Positions 1 to 7,403 of a DNA stretch of 41,017 nucleotides are shown here, one piece after another. The stretch spans positions 2,870-43,886 of the forward strand of contig JAFEGK010000012.1 in assembly GCA_018239985.1 (NCBI GenBank), in the 5' to 3' direction. The first letter of the stretch is position 1; each line of letters begins with the position of its first letter. A program made the translations under genes and the position numbers. The notes beneath the pieces are model-generated. The model was not told where the DNA came from. It saw only the letters and a list, made by a program, of their open reading frames with translations, and did no database searches. The stretch is from Verrucomicrobiota bacterium. GTDB lineage: Bacteria > Chlamydiota > Chlamydiia > Chlamydiales > Rhabdochlamydiaceae.

Positions 1-47
1 CAAAATAATCCCGAAAATTGGCGAAACTTGGGTTTGTGGACAGTCTC
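1..47. repeat. Truncated copy of the GAGACTGTCC foldback element
   Basis: The first bases match, in reverse orientation, the left half of the full element at 10850-11019: the same run through GGCGAAACTTGGGTTTGTGG to the terminal CAGTCTC at 41-47. The other half lies outside the window. The three bases after the element are TTA (48-50), which on the minus strand is the TAA stop codon of the metal ATPase gene, so the element sits directly behind that stop codon. Confidence 0.85.
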
Positions 48-1958
48 TTAGCGCAGCAAACGCAAGCTATTGAGTCCCACAATCACGGTCCCTCCCTCAT
101 GTAGGATGACGGCGAGCCAGAGGGGGATATAGCCGAGGAGGGCAGGGGTGGTGGCGAAGCAGATCACAAACAGGGCCAGGATCAGGTTTTGTTTGACGAT
201 CCGGGTGGTGGCGTGTGACTTGGAGATGAGCCATTCGAGCAGAGACAGGTCATCTTTGAGGAAGACGATATCAGATGCATCGACGGCGGTTGCGCTGCCG
301 ATTTTGCCCATCGAGATACCGACGGTAGCGCGGGCAAGGGAAGGGGCGTCGTTGATCCCATCGCCGACCATGATGAGCCCTTTTTCGGCAGAGAGCTCGG
401 TCACTTTGTTCAATTTATCTTCGGGCCGGAGATTGGCAAAGACTGTGGAGATATTGAGTGTCCTAGCGACAATGTGGGCATTTTCAGTATGGTCGCCTGT
501 GAGCATCACGCAGGTGAGTTTTTTTGAGAGGGTGTTGATTGCACCTGCCGATTCTGGGCGTATATCATCTGTGAAGTGAAAGACGTAGAGGGCTTGGCCG
601 ATACGCAGAAACGTGTTCTGCGTTTTCCATTCTGTTTTGGGGATCGACTCTCCAATATAATCAGGATGGCCAATGTAGACCTCCTCTTGCCCCACTTTCC
701 CTTGCAGCCCGTACCCGGGGACGCTTTTAAAGTCGAGGATTTCGGCGGAGGTGATTTTCTTTTCGGTAGCAAGGCTCAAAATCGCTTCACTGATTGGGTG
801 ATTCGCATGTCTTTCAAGGCCGGCCGCGATTGCGAGGGCTTTTTCGATAGGGGGGCCATCGTTAAGAGGCTCGATTCCTGTGCAGGTCAATTTACCGGTA
901 GTGAGAGTTCCGGTTTTATCGAAAGCGACAATAGAGCAGCCAGTGAGGGCGTCTAGTAGGGTACCCCCTTTAAGTAGAATCCCTTTGCGAGCACAACTCG
1001 AAATTGCGCTGAGGTAGGCTGTTGGGGTCGCGATGATGAGGGCACAGGGCGAGGCGGCGATGAGGAAGGTGAGGGCCCGGTAGATAGAGCCTTCGTAGCC
1101 TAGATAGGGCATGGCGAAGAGGAGGGGGAGGGCGGTGGCAAAAAAGAGAGAAAGGAGGATGATCGTTGTCGAATACCATTTGCCAAAACGGTCGAAGAAT
1201 CTTTCTAAACGGGGTTTTGCCCCTTGAGCTTTGGTGATGAGGCTGATGATCCTGCCGAGGGTTGAATCGGCGCTGCTGCGGGTGACAGAGAGGGTCAAGG
1301 AGCCATCGAGATTGTAAGCGCCGGCTGGTACTTCATCGCCGATATGGCGTGCTTGGGCTTGCGTCTCACCGGTCAGATGGGCCAGATTGACAAAGGAGCT
1401 GCCAGCGATCACTTTTCCATCTAATGGAACCACTTCTCCGGCCTTGATCAGGATAGGGGTGCCGATGGCCACTTCGCGGATCGCTTTTTCGATGACCATC
1501 CCATCAGGCTCGATGACAAAAGCGGTTTTAGGGGAGAGTCTCTGCAGAGAGATGAGGGCGCTTTTCGTTTTTTCGGTCACCATATTTTCCATTGCGGCCG
1601 AAAATTCAAAAAGGACCAGCAGTAGCGCTCCTTCGAGTCCACTGCCGATAAGGATCGAGAGCAGGGCTGCGAGCGTCATTAAGACGTCGATATTGATTTC
1701 GAAATTACGTAAATCTTCGAGGGAATTTAACAGAGCGGGTGTGCCAACGAGAAAATAGACCGAGGCGAGGCAAAGATGAGAAGCGTGGGAGCTTATGAAG
1801 GAGAGGCCGAAAGCGATGGCCAAAAGAAACGCGGCAAACAACGCACTTTTGAGCGAGATATTTTTGCCCCAGCTTCGCGATTTTGGGGTGAGAAACGGAC
1901 TGATCGCCTCGTCACGGCCAGAAGCAAAGAATTCATCAAAAATATACGGATTGCTCAT
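48..1958 (-). CDS. zntA: P1B-4-type heavy-metal transporting P-type ATPase
   Basis: A 636-residue metal-exporting ATPase of the inner membrane. The phosphorylation motif DKTGTLT is near residue 347, the hinge GDGINDAPS is in the last quarter, and HPISEA marks the nucleotide-binding HP motif. The transmembrane metal motif is SPC (303-305) rather than CPC, and the last helix carries HEGGT (620-624). SPC plus HEGGT is the signature of subgroup P1B-4 (Co/Fe(II)/Zn exporters such as CtpD, CoaT, PfeT). No N-terminal CxxC metal-binding domain is seen. The start is set at MSNPYIF because its ATG overlaps the upstream stop as ATGA; a longer frame reads back into that gene. It is the last gene of the serS operon. 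The symbol follows the chlamydial name for this locus; substrate is inferred only. Confidence 0.92.
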   Translation of the reverse strand: MSNPYIFDEFFASGRDEAISPFLTPKSRSWGKNISLKSALFAAFLLAIAFGLSFISSHASHLCLASVYFLVGTPALLNSLEDLRNFEINIDVLMTLAALLSILIGSGLEGALLLVLFEFSAAMENMVTEKTKSALISLQRLSPKTAFVIEPDGMVIEKAIREVAIGTPILIKAGEVVPLDGKVIAGSSFVNLAHLTGETQAQARHIGDEVPAGAYNLDGSLTLSVTRSSADSTLGRIISLITKAQGAKPRLERFFDRFGKWYSTTIILLSLFFATALPLLFAMPYLGYEGSIYRALTFLIAASPCALIIATPTAYLSAISSCARKGILLKGGTLLDALTGCSIVAFDKTGTLTTGKLTCTGIEPLNDGPPIEKALAIAAGLERHANHPISEAILSLATEKKITSAEILDFKSVPGYGLQGKVGQEEVYIGHPDYIGESIPKTEWKTQNTFLRIGQALYVFHFTDDIRPESAGAINTLSKKLTCVMLTGDHTENAHIVARTLNISTVFANLRPEDKLNKVTELSAEKGLIMVGDGINDAPSLARATVGISMGKIGSATAVDASDIVFLKDDLSLLEWLISKSHATTRIVKQNLILALFVICFATTPALLGYIPLWLAVILHEGGTVIVGLNSLRLLR

Positions 1959-2686
1959 ACAATCAACCGGGTGAGGAAATAGGCTCCAGCACAAGCAAAG
2001 GCTGCCAAAGCAAGGTTCCAAACCACATGGGTAATCTGTTTTCGTTTTTCAAAGCGGGCAGTAAGATGGGAAGTGACGATCAAAATCAGAGCAGCGACAA
2101 CTGGAATGCCAAAAGTAGGGAAAAAATAGAACGCAAACGTCGCAGCCGCGGCACAGATAAACGTCCCCAGAAAGGCTCCAAAGGCCTGTTTTAGGGGATG
2201 CTCGATCACTTCAAGCGACAGACCGAGTTCTTCTTCAAGCATGACACGTAAGAGACGATTGTCGTCTGCCATCAGAACATCGACCACTTCATCAAGTAGC
2301 TTTCCTGAAAACCCCTTGACTTCGTACATCTCGCGCAACTCTTCACGCTCTTGCTCACGATGGTGCTCGATTTCATAACGCTCTTCTTCAATCAGCCGGT
2401 GGACACGCTCTAATCGAGAGTAACCAAGAAGCGCGCTGCGGCCTGTTTTCCAAATAAGCCAACCCAATCCAAATGCGATGAAGATTGGCATCTGCACGCC
2501 GATCGCCCACAAAATCAGAAAAGCCAAAGCGGTCTCATTTGCGCTATCTGCGCCTGCAAAAAGGTGGCCTGGGAGTTCAACCCCGTGCGTTTCTGCAGAG
2601 GCTAGAGCCCCTTTAGTTCGGGCATTCTTCAGATGTTCAAAGACCGATTGCCCTTGAAAATGCTCTGGAGGCGTGTGATGGGTCAT
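1955..2686 (-). CDS. VIT1/CCC1-like membrane protein (putative Fe/Mn transporter)
   Basis: A 243-residue protein. The soluble middle part is rich in Glu (EEERYEIEHHREQEREELRE, about residues 98-117), followed by an EELGL segment and at least three C-terminal hydrophobic helices, with one or two helices before the acidic part (about 50-80). This order of helix, acidic cytosolic module and helices matches the VIT1/CCC1 family of vacuolar iron/manganese transporters, where the Glu-rich module binds metal. The start MTHHTPP overlaps the aminopeptidase stop as ATGA and has AAGGGGGA upstream; the gene's own TGA overlaps the ATPase start. It is the positional counterpart of chlamydial CT728, as I recall that locus. 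Pairing with a P1B-4 ATPase supports a metal-handling role, but transport direction and substrate are inferred. Confidence 0.75.
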   Translation of the reverse strand: MTHHTPPEHFQGQSVFEHLKNARTKGALASAETHGVELPGHLFAGADSANETALAFLILWAIGVQMPIFIAFGLGWLIWKTGRSALLGYSRLERVHRLIEEERYEIEHHREQEREELREMYEVKGFSGKLLDEVVDVLMADDNRLLRVMLEEELGLSLEVIEHPLKQAFGAFLGTFICAAAATFAFYFFPTFGIPVVAALILIVTSHLTARFEKRKQITHVVWNLALAAFACAGAYFLTRLIV

Positions 2687-3957
2687 AATCCCCCTTGAAG
2701 GAAATAGCTGAGTAGGGTGCAAAGATCGATATGATCTTTGCAAGCGATGATTTCTCGGGCAGCGTGCATCGACAGCTCTGGAATACCGATATCAACCGTT
2801 TCAATTCCCAATTTCGTTGCAAAAATTGGCCCCACAGTCGATCCAGCCAAGTTGTCGGAACGATTGACAAATTTTTGACATTTTAATCCAAGGACCTGAC
2901 ACAGATGTAAAATGAAAGCTCCTGTTTTGCCGCTTGAGGTATAGCGCATATCGGCATTGTATTTGATAGTGATCCCTTCTCCAAGTAAAGGTGCGTGATG
3001 AGGATCGTATTTATTTTCGTAATTGGGATTAAGGGCATGCGAGACATCAACTGAAAGGCAAAGAGAATTGCACCTCAAAATGATCTCTTCCTCAACATTT
3101 AATTTGTAGAAGTCGCAAATCCTACTGTAGATGTCGTGGAAGAAGGTCGATTCGGCGCCAATTTGTGTCGATGAGCCGATCTCTTCGTGATCCCAGAAAA
3201 TTCCCATCGAAAGAGTGTCTAAAGATGGGGTTTTGAGATTGCCGAGTGCAACGATCCCTGCGTGTGTACTGCTGAGATTATCCAGTCGATAGCTAGCGAG
3301 CATCTCTCCATTTTTGCCGATGAAGCGGGGGCTTTCAATTGGCACCAGAAACAGATCGAAGTCCAAAAGGGCGTGAAAGGTATGCTGCTCTCGGATGAGA
3401 CTTTCGACATAATTTTTCTCAAATTTCAAGCTCGCTACTGGAGCCAGATGATCCTGTTTATTGAGCTCAAGACCCTTTTTAAAAGCTTCTCTATCCAGAT
3501 GCGGAGCGAGCACAGGGATCATCACGGGGGCATCATCGAGGAAGACAAGCAGTTCTTCAATTTCCCCATCTTCTCGCTCCACGACTACGCGTCCGGCAAT
3601 GGCCAAATCACGATTAGTCCAAGTAGCTAGAATCGGTGCCCCGTAAACTTCAACACCCAGTTGGACCATGTTCTTTTTTTCGATCTCAGCATGAGGCTTA
3701 AGCTTCAGAGCCGGACTGTCGGTGTGCGCTGCGATGATCGACATCCGATCGAGATTCTTCTCAGGTAGAGCGAAAGCGGCAATGGAGCCATCGTGAACGA
3801 CGAAGTACTTTTTCCCTTTTTCCAATTTCCACTTTTCTTCCGGATAGAGCGGAATAAAATCTAAAGAGGCTAGCCGATTGCTCATCTCAATTGCGGCATG
3901 CCACGAAGTGGGCGAATGGGCTAGAAAATCAGAAAAATCGTCTAATAAATGGGTCAC
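2683..3957 (-). CDS. apeB: M18 family aspartyl aminopeptidase
   Basis: A 424-residue cytosolic metallopeptidase that would remove N-terminal acidic residues from peptides. Visible M18 landmarks are AAHTDSPALKLKP (about 95-107, first metal His and Asp), DHEEIGS (about 256-262, catalytic Glu pair), DVSHALNPNY and the C-terminal ELSMHAAREI with the last metal-binding His. Length fits the family (about 420-430). The start is GTG at 3957, overlapping the serS TGA as GTGA, with AAGGAG about 11 bases upstream. Its own TGA overlaps the ATG of the next gene. In the operon it lies between serS and the metal-transport pair, so its link with them is probably co-expression rather than a shared pathway. 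Confidence 0.93.
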   Translation of the reverse strand: MTHLLDDFSDFLAHSPTSWHAAIEMSNRLASLDFIPLYPEEKWKLEKGKKYFVVHDGSIAAFALPEKNLDRMSIIAAHTDSPALKLKPHAEIEKKNMVQLGVEVYGAPILATWTNRDLAIAGRVVVEREDGEIEELLVFLDDAPVMIPVLAPHLDREAFKKGLELNKQDHLAPVASLKFEKNYVESLIREQHTFHALLDFDLFLVPIESPRFIGKNGEMLASYRLDNLSSTHAGIVALGNLKTPSLDTLSMGIFWDHEEIGSSTQIGAESTFFHDIYSRICDFYKLNVEEEIILRCNSLCLSVDVSHALNPNYENKYDPHHAPLLGEGITIKYNADMRYTSSGKTGAFILHLCQVLGLKCQKFVNRSDNLAGSTVGPIFATKLGIETVDIGIPELSMHAAREIIACKDHIDLCTLLSYFLQGGL

Positions 3958-5231
3958 GAGGGGTTAAGCTCCTTCATTCCGTTGAGATATTTATGTAGGA
4001 CCAGTGGGATTGCTACAGAACCATCTTCCCGTTGGTTATTCTCCAAAAGGGCAACCATCAAACGGGAGGTCGCCAGTCCTGATCCATTCAATGTATGGCA
4101 TAATTCCGGTTTTTCTTGTTTAATTTTATAGCGAGTCTGAGAGCGACGTGCTTGGAAATCGGTGCAGTGCGAAACAGAAGAAACCTCATAATACCGATTT
4201 TGTCCTGGAAGCCACACTTCTAAATCGATGGTTTTTGCTGCAGCAAAAGACATATCTCCCGTCACCAGTTCGGTCGTTCTAAAATGAAGCCCCAAACCTG
4301 CAATGAGCGCCTCAGCAGCAGATACCATTTCTTGGAAAAGAGGCTCACTTTGCTCATGCGTTGTAAAAGCAAACATTTCCACTTTGTTGAATTGGTGCAT
4401 CCGGATCAGCCCCCGCTCTTGTGCCCCCAATCCTCCGGCTTCTCTGCGGAAACAGGGAGTATAAGAGACATATTTCAGAGGTAGCTGCTCTCCATCGAGA
4501 ATTTCATTATGATGAAGACCCATTAGCGCCATCTCAGCTGTCGGAATCAAATACAATTGGTAGTCTTCGTCTGTTAATTTAAAGAGTTGGTTTTCAAATT
4601 TGGGAAGTTGTGCGGCCCCATAGGCGATCTCAGGCCTCACGAGCAAAGGGGGGAGCCAAAATTTAAACCCATTTTCCAAATGGTAATCTAGCATGTAATT
4701 GATCAGTGCCCATTCCAATTTCGCCCCATCGCCGCAGTAGGCAGGCCAACTACTGCCAGAAACTTTTGCAGCTCGTTTGAAGTCAAACAAATGGAGTCTT
4801 TCATTCAATTCGACATGGTTCTTTGCAGCAAATGCGAATTCAGGTTTTTGACCAGACACCCGAATCACGACATTATCTGCGACATTATGAGAGACCTTAA
4901 TTTCCGGGCTCGGTAAGTTAGGTAATCGAGCAACTAGATCGTCGAGTTTTTTCTCCTTCTCATCAAGCACTCTGTCCAATTCAGCAGCTTCATCTCCAAG
5001 ACCGGCAACTTCATCCATCTGAACTGAAGTATCAACGCCAGCCCGTTTCTTCTCGCCAATTTCTTTCGACAGCAGATTGCGTCTACTTTTGATCTCTTCG
5101 GCTTTTGTCTTTAGATGGCGGACCTCTTCATCGAGAGCCAGAATGTAAGTGAGGTCGATACTTGGATCTTTACTCTTGAGTTTTGTTTCAATTGCGACCG
5201 GTTCTTTGCGCAGCAGCTTCATATCTAGCAT
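3954..5231 (-). CDS. serS: Seryl-tRNA synthetase
   Basis: A 425-residue class II aminoacyl-tRNA synthetase charging tRNA-Ser. The N-terminal coiled-coil tRNA arm (about residues 30-105) is rich in Lys and Glu. Motif 2 is the FRREAGG region and motif 3 is GSGLATSRLMVALLENNQ near the end. The start is set at MLDMKLL: it aligns with the usual N-terminus and has AAGGA eight bases upstream, whereas the in-frame ATG nine bases earlier would have no spacing to that site. It is the first gene of a four-gene operon and the terminal GTGA overlap couples it to the aminopeptidase. A near-consensus promoter lies at 5261-5289. Confidence 0.97.
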   Translation of the reverse strand: MLDMKLLRKEPVAIETKLKSKDPSIDLTYILALDEEVRHLKTKAEEIKSRRNLLSKEIGEKKRAGVDTSVQMDEVAGLGDEAAELDRVLDEKEKKLDDLVARLPNLPSPEIKVSHNVADNVVIRVSGQKPEFAFAAKNHVELNERLHLFDFKRAAKVSGSSWPAYCGDGAKLEWALINYMLDYHLENGFKFWLPPLLVRPEIAYGAAQLPKFENQLFKLTDEDYQLYLIPTAEMALMGLHHNEILDGEQLPLKYVSYTPCFRREAGGLGAQERGLIRMHQFNKVEMFAFTTHEQSEPLFQEMVSAAEALIAGLGLHFRTTELVTGDMSFAAAKTIDLEVWLPGQNRYYEVSSVSHCTDFQARRSQTRYKIKQEKPELCHTLNGSGLATSRLMVALLENNQREDGSVAIPLVLHKYLNGMKELNPS

Positions 5232-5260
5232 AGGGGACATCCTTTGATAATACTCAAAAA

Positions 5261-5289
5261 ATTGTAATGGAAATTGGTGTGGATGTCAA
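5261..5289 (-). promoter_or_regulatory. Probable sigma70/sigma66-type promoter of the serS operon
   Basis: On the minus strand TTGACA (5289-5284), a 17-base spacer and TACAAT (5266-5261) form a near-perfect housekeeping promoter, 29 bases upstream of the serS ATG. The foldback element at 5315-5470 lies just upstream and leaves the promoter intact. Confidence 0.7.
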
Positions 5290-5314
5290 TGTGGATAGAG
5301 GTGAATAAATACTA

Positions 5315-5470
5315 ACCCAACTTGCCCCCTACCTTGCCCGAGAGCCGGGCGAAACACATGAGATACAAGATTCTCGACGAAGCCAAGGTGGTCACCTTGG
5401 CGAGGAGAGAAGCGCAGTAGATCATGGGTTGCAGCCAGCCTCTTCGGGCAAGGTAGGGGGCAAGTTGGGT
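5315..5470. repeat. Foldback (MITE-like) element with ACCCAACTTGCC ends
   Basis: A 156 bp inverted repeat whose outer arms pair without mismatch (29 bp including the flanking T-A pair at 5313/5472). The centre holds a second exact palindrome, GCCAAGGTG-GT-CACCTTGGC at 5382-5401, almost on the dyad of the whole element. The 5-mer TACTA stands immediately on both sides (5310-5314 and 5471-5475), the pattern expected for a target-site duplication. The ends resemble those of the element at 11953-12110. It lies upstream of the serS promoter. Confidence 0.8.
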
Positions 5471-5486
5471 TACTATTTTGGATGCC

Positions 5487-5503
5487 TTTGTGGACAGTCT
5501 CTA
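5487..5503. repeat. Solo end of a GAGACTGTCC-family element
   Basis: TTTGTGGACAGTCTC followed by TAA repeats the terminal sequence of the element at 10850-11019, with no second half nearby. It is probably the remnant of a deleted copy, only 12 bases from the end of the neighbouring foldback element's direct repeat. Confidence 0.6.
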
Positions 5504-5562
5504 AAACCTAATTTTTTAGTATAACGCCATCCTTTCTCTGGTGGTGAAGCAATAGACTTACC

Positions 5563-5595
5563 ATAGACATGTCGGGAGCCCCTCGACTTGTCTAT
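5563..5595 (-). terminator. Hairpin downstream of the 180-residue protein gene
   Basis: ATAGACA-T-GTCG pairs with CGAC-T-TGTCTAT across a 9-base loop: 11 pairs with one T/T mismatch. It lies 16-48 bases beyond the stop codon of the minus-strand gene at 5611-6153, in the place of a terminator. It lacks a U-run on the minus strand, so intrinsic termination is uncertain; mRNA 3' protection is equally possible. Confidence 0.4.
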
Positions 5596-5610
5596 TCAAC
5601 CCTCAAAAAG

Positions 5611-6153
5611 TTACCCAGAAACCTTCAAATTATATTTTGCCAAAGAATCTTTGTCTTTGCACAGGATCATTTGGAGCAGGATGTGGTCGGGTAGGTCTGC
5701 TAGGGGAACTTTGCTCTTTTCATCGGTAATGCCTAGCATCTGCAGATCGTGGATGATCTTTCGGCGGGTGCCCCATTTTAGAGAGATTTGAGCTCCATTG
5801 AACAGGCCGAGGCGGCCGCTCAAGAATTCAAGGCGATTGGAATCGGCAACTAAAAGTTTTAAATGTTCAATTTTTTTGTCGAATTGGTGCCGCTCTTGTT
5901 GTCGTATTAGCTCTTGGGATGCATAGACTAGCAGGGGGACACCTATGATGCTAACCATCAGGGCGAGGGCGACCAGTAGAGCACCGGTATGGACAAGTGT
6001 CCTTTGGATGATTCCTTCTGAATTACGGACCCAGTAGATGATGCGCCCCATCCAATTATATTCTTTCCAGGGGGTCTCCATTTTTTTGATTTCATCATGC
6101 ACCTCAATGGAAAAATCTTCTCTTTTGAGCGGAAGTGTAATTGTGGTTGTCAT
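5611..6153 (-). CDS. Hypothetical membrane protein
   Basis: A 180-residue protein I do not recognise. Residues about 55-80 form one long hydrophobic stretch (ALLVALALMVSIIGVPLLVY) that could be a single helix or a tight hairpin. The N-terminal 50 residues are polar and the C-terminal 95 are charged, starting with QELIRQQERHQFDKK, which may be helical. A short AGG lies upstream of the ATG and a perfect TATAAT box stands at 6183-6188. It is transcribed divergently from the UPF0158 gene. A soluble cytoplasmic domain anchored by one or two helices is the most that can be said. Confidence 0.7.
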   Translation of the reverse strand: MTTTITLPLKREDFSIEVHDEIKKMETPWKEYNWMGRIIYWVRNSEGIIQRTLVHTGALLVALALMVSIIGVPLLVYASQELIRQQERHQFDKKIEHLKLLVADSNRLEFLSGRLGLFNGAQISLKWGTRRKIIHDLQMLGITDEKSKVPLADLPDHILLQMILCKDKDSLAKYNLKVSG

Positions 6154-6182
6154 AACGTACCTAAAAAATTTTGTATAGAGCT

Positions 6183-6211
6183 ATTATAGCTGGAAAGAAA
6201 GTTTATTGCCA
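6183..6211 (-). promoter_or_regulatory. Candidate promoter for the hypothetical membrane protein
   Basis: On the minus strand TGGCAA (6211-6206), 17 bases, then a perfect TATAAT (6188-6183). The -35 box matches only half of the consensus. The start codon is at 6153, giving a leader of about 25 bases. Confidence 0.45.
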
Positions 6212-6229
6212 GAGGGAAGAAAAATATCC

Positions 6230-6258
6230 TTGAATGGGCGGGTAACCTATGATAAAAT
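6230..6258 (+). promoter_or_regulatory. Candidate promoter for the UPF0158 gene and E1 fusion
   Basis: TTGAAT (6230-6235), 17-base spacer, TAAAAT (6253-6258), 26 bases before the ATG at 6285. Both boxes match four or five of six consensus bases. A GAGG ribosome-binding site follows at 6272-6275. Confidence 0.45.
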
Positions 6259-6284
6259 TGGACTGTTTCATGAGGTAAAGCACT

Positions 6285-7403
6285 ATGACCACGTCTCGCT
6301 ATCCCGAGCCAAAAAATCCGTTAGTTTTGCGCTTCCATCGTTTAATGGATGCTTTTGCCAAATCCGATGATGAGCGGGATTTCTATCTTGACAAAGTTGA
6401 AGGATTTATTCTTTTCGTAGATCTCGATAAGGGACAGGATGAATTAGACGCTTTGGAAAAAGAGCTGCAAGACCATGCCGATCGTTACGTACTTTTGCCG
6501 AAAATGACCTTTTATGAATCTAAGAAATTCATGGAAGGGTTTGTCAATGAAAAAGTTTATGATATCGATACCAAAGAGAAGCTATTAGAAATTATACAGG
6601 CGAAAGAATCGCGCGAGAATTTCCTAGAATTCATTTACGACCATCTGACCGAACTAGAAAAGTGGCAACAATTTTATGTTGAGCGCTCACGTATTCGGAT
6701 TATCGAGTGGCTCCGCGGTCAGGGGATTCGGTTTGTATTCGAAGAGGATCTCGATCTGACCAAGAATCTGATTGAGAAAGTAAAAAAGCATTTATTTGAT
6801 GCTAAAGTCCCTCGCGACATCTCAACAGCTCGAGAAGCGCTCGAGGCCAAATCGAAAACATACTACTCCAATGAGGCGCTCAATCCAAGACCTAAACGGG
6901 GCCGTCCGCCTAAGCAAGTGGCGAAAGTCGAGATGGAGCCGCAGTTTACAATTGATATTTACACCACGGTGCCTGCAGTCGCTCGTCATTTTCTTTATGT
7001 GCCTGATATCACCAGCACTACGGGGATCACCTTTTCTTCCCGTTATGAAACTGAAGCTGATCTCTTGGCAAGCTTGCGTGGAAGTTCTCGCATTAAAGTG
7101 GATGAAAAACTGCAAGCTCTTTCTGAGCGACTGGAGTCTTTGCGCCACATCTCTTCACGACTTGCTGACCTCAAAGAGCTAGGGCCTGAAGGGGAGGAGA
7201 AATTGATCCGCGCGGCGATAACGGCCATCCCAGAAGAGGAAGCAGTCCCTGAGAAGAAAAAGGGAATTATGCATGTGGTCAAAGGATTCTTGCCCAAGAA
7301 AAAAGCAGCTACAAAGCCCGAAGAGGCAGAAGAAGCAGCAAAACAGGTGGTTCGTCCAGCAAAGACTGTTACGCCCATTAAGAAAAAAGGAGCGAAGAAA
7401 TAG
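6285..7403 (+). CDS. UPF0158 family protein (chlamydial CT429-type) with AT-hook-like motif
   Basis: A 372-residue protein closely resembling, as I remember it, the chlamydial UPF0158 protein CT429: an N-terminal NPLVLRFHRLMDAFAKSDD..FYLD segment, a central block DIDTKEKLLEI and WQQFYVERSRIRIIEWLR, then LNPRPKRGRPPKQ. The last holds RGRPP (205-209), the core of an AT-hook for the DNA minor groove. The C-terminus (about 330-372) is Lys/Ala/Glu-rich and probably disordered. Function is not established; a DNA-associated role is my inference from the AT-hook and basic tail. The gene has GAGG nine bases before its ATG, and its TAG overlaps the GTG of the next gene by one base (TAGTG), so the two are co-transcribed. 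Confidence 0.85.
   Translation: MTTSRYPEPKNPLVLRFHRLMDAFAKSDDERDFYLDKVEGFILFVDLDKGQDELDALEKELQDHADRYVLLPKMTFYESKKFMEGFVNEKVYDIDTKEKLLEIIQAKESRENFLEFIYDHLTELEKWQQFYVERSRIRIIEWLRGQGIRFVFEEDLDLTKNLIEKVKKHLFDAKVPRDISTAREALEAKSKTYYSNEALNPRPKRGRPPKQVAKVEMEPQFTIDIYTTVPAVARHFLYVPDITSTTGITFSSRYETEADLLASLRGSSRIKVDEKLQALSERLESLRHISSRLADLKELGPEGEEKLIRAAITAIPEEEAVPEKKKGIMHVVKGFLPKKKAATKPEEAEEAAKQVVRPAKTVTPIKKKGAKK

Noticed and set aside
148-579. Antisense frame in the metal ATPase gene
   Set aside because: Shadow of a strongly coding gene; the protein on the minus strand has all catalytic motifs.
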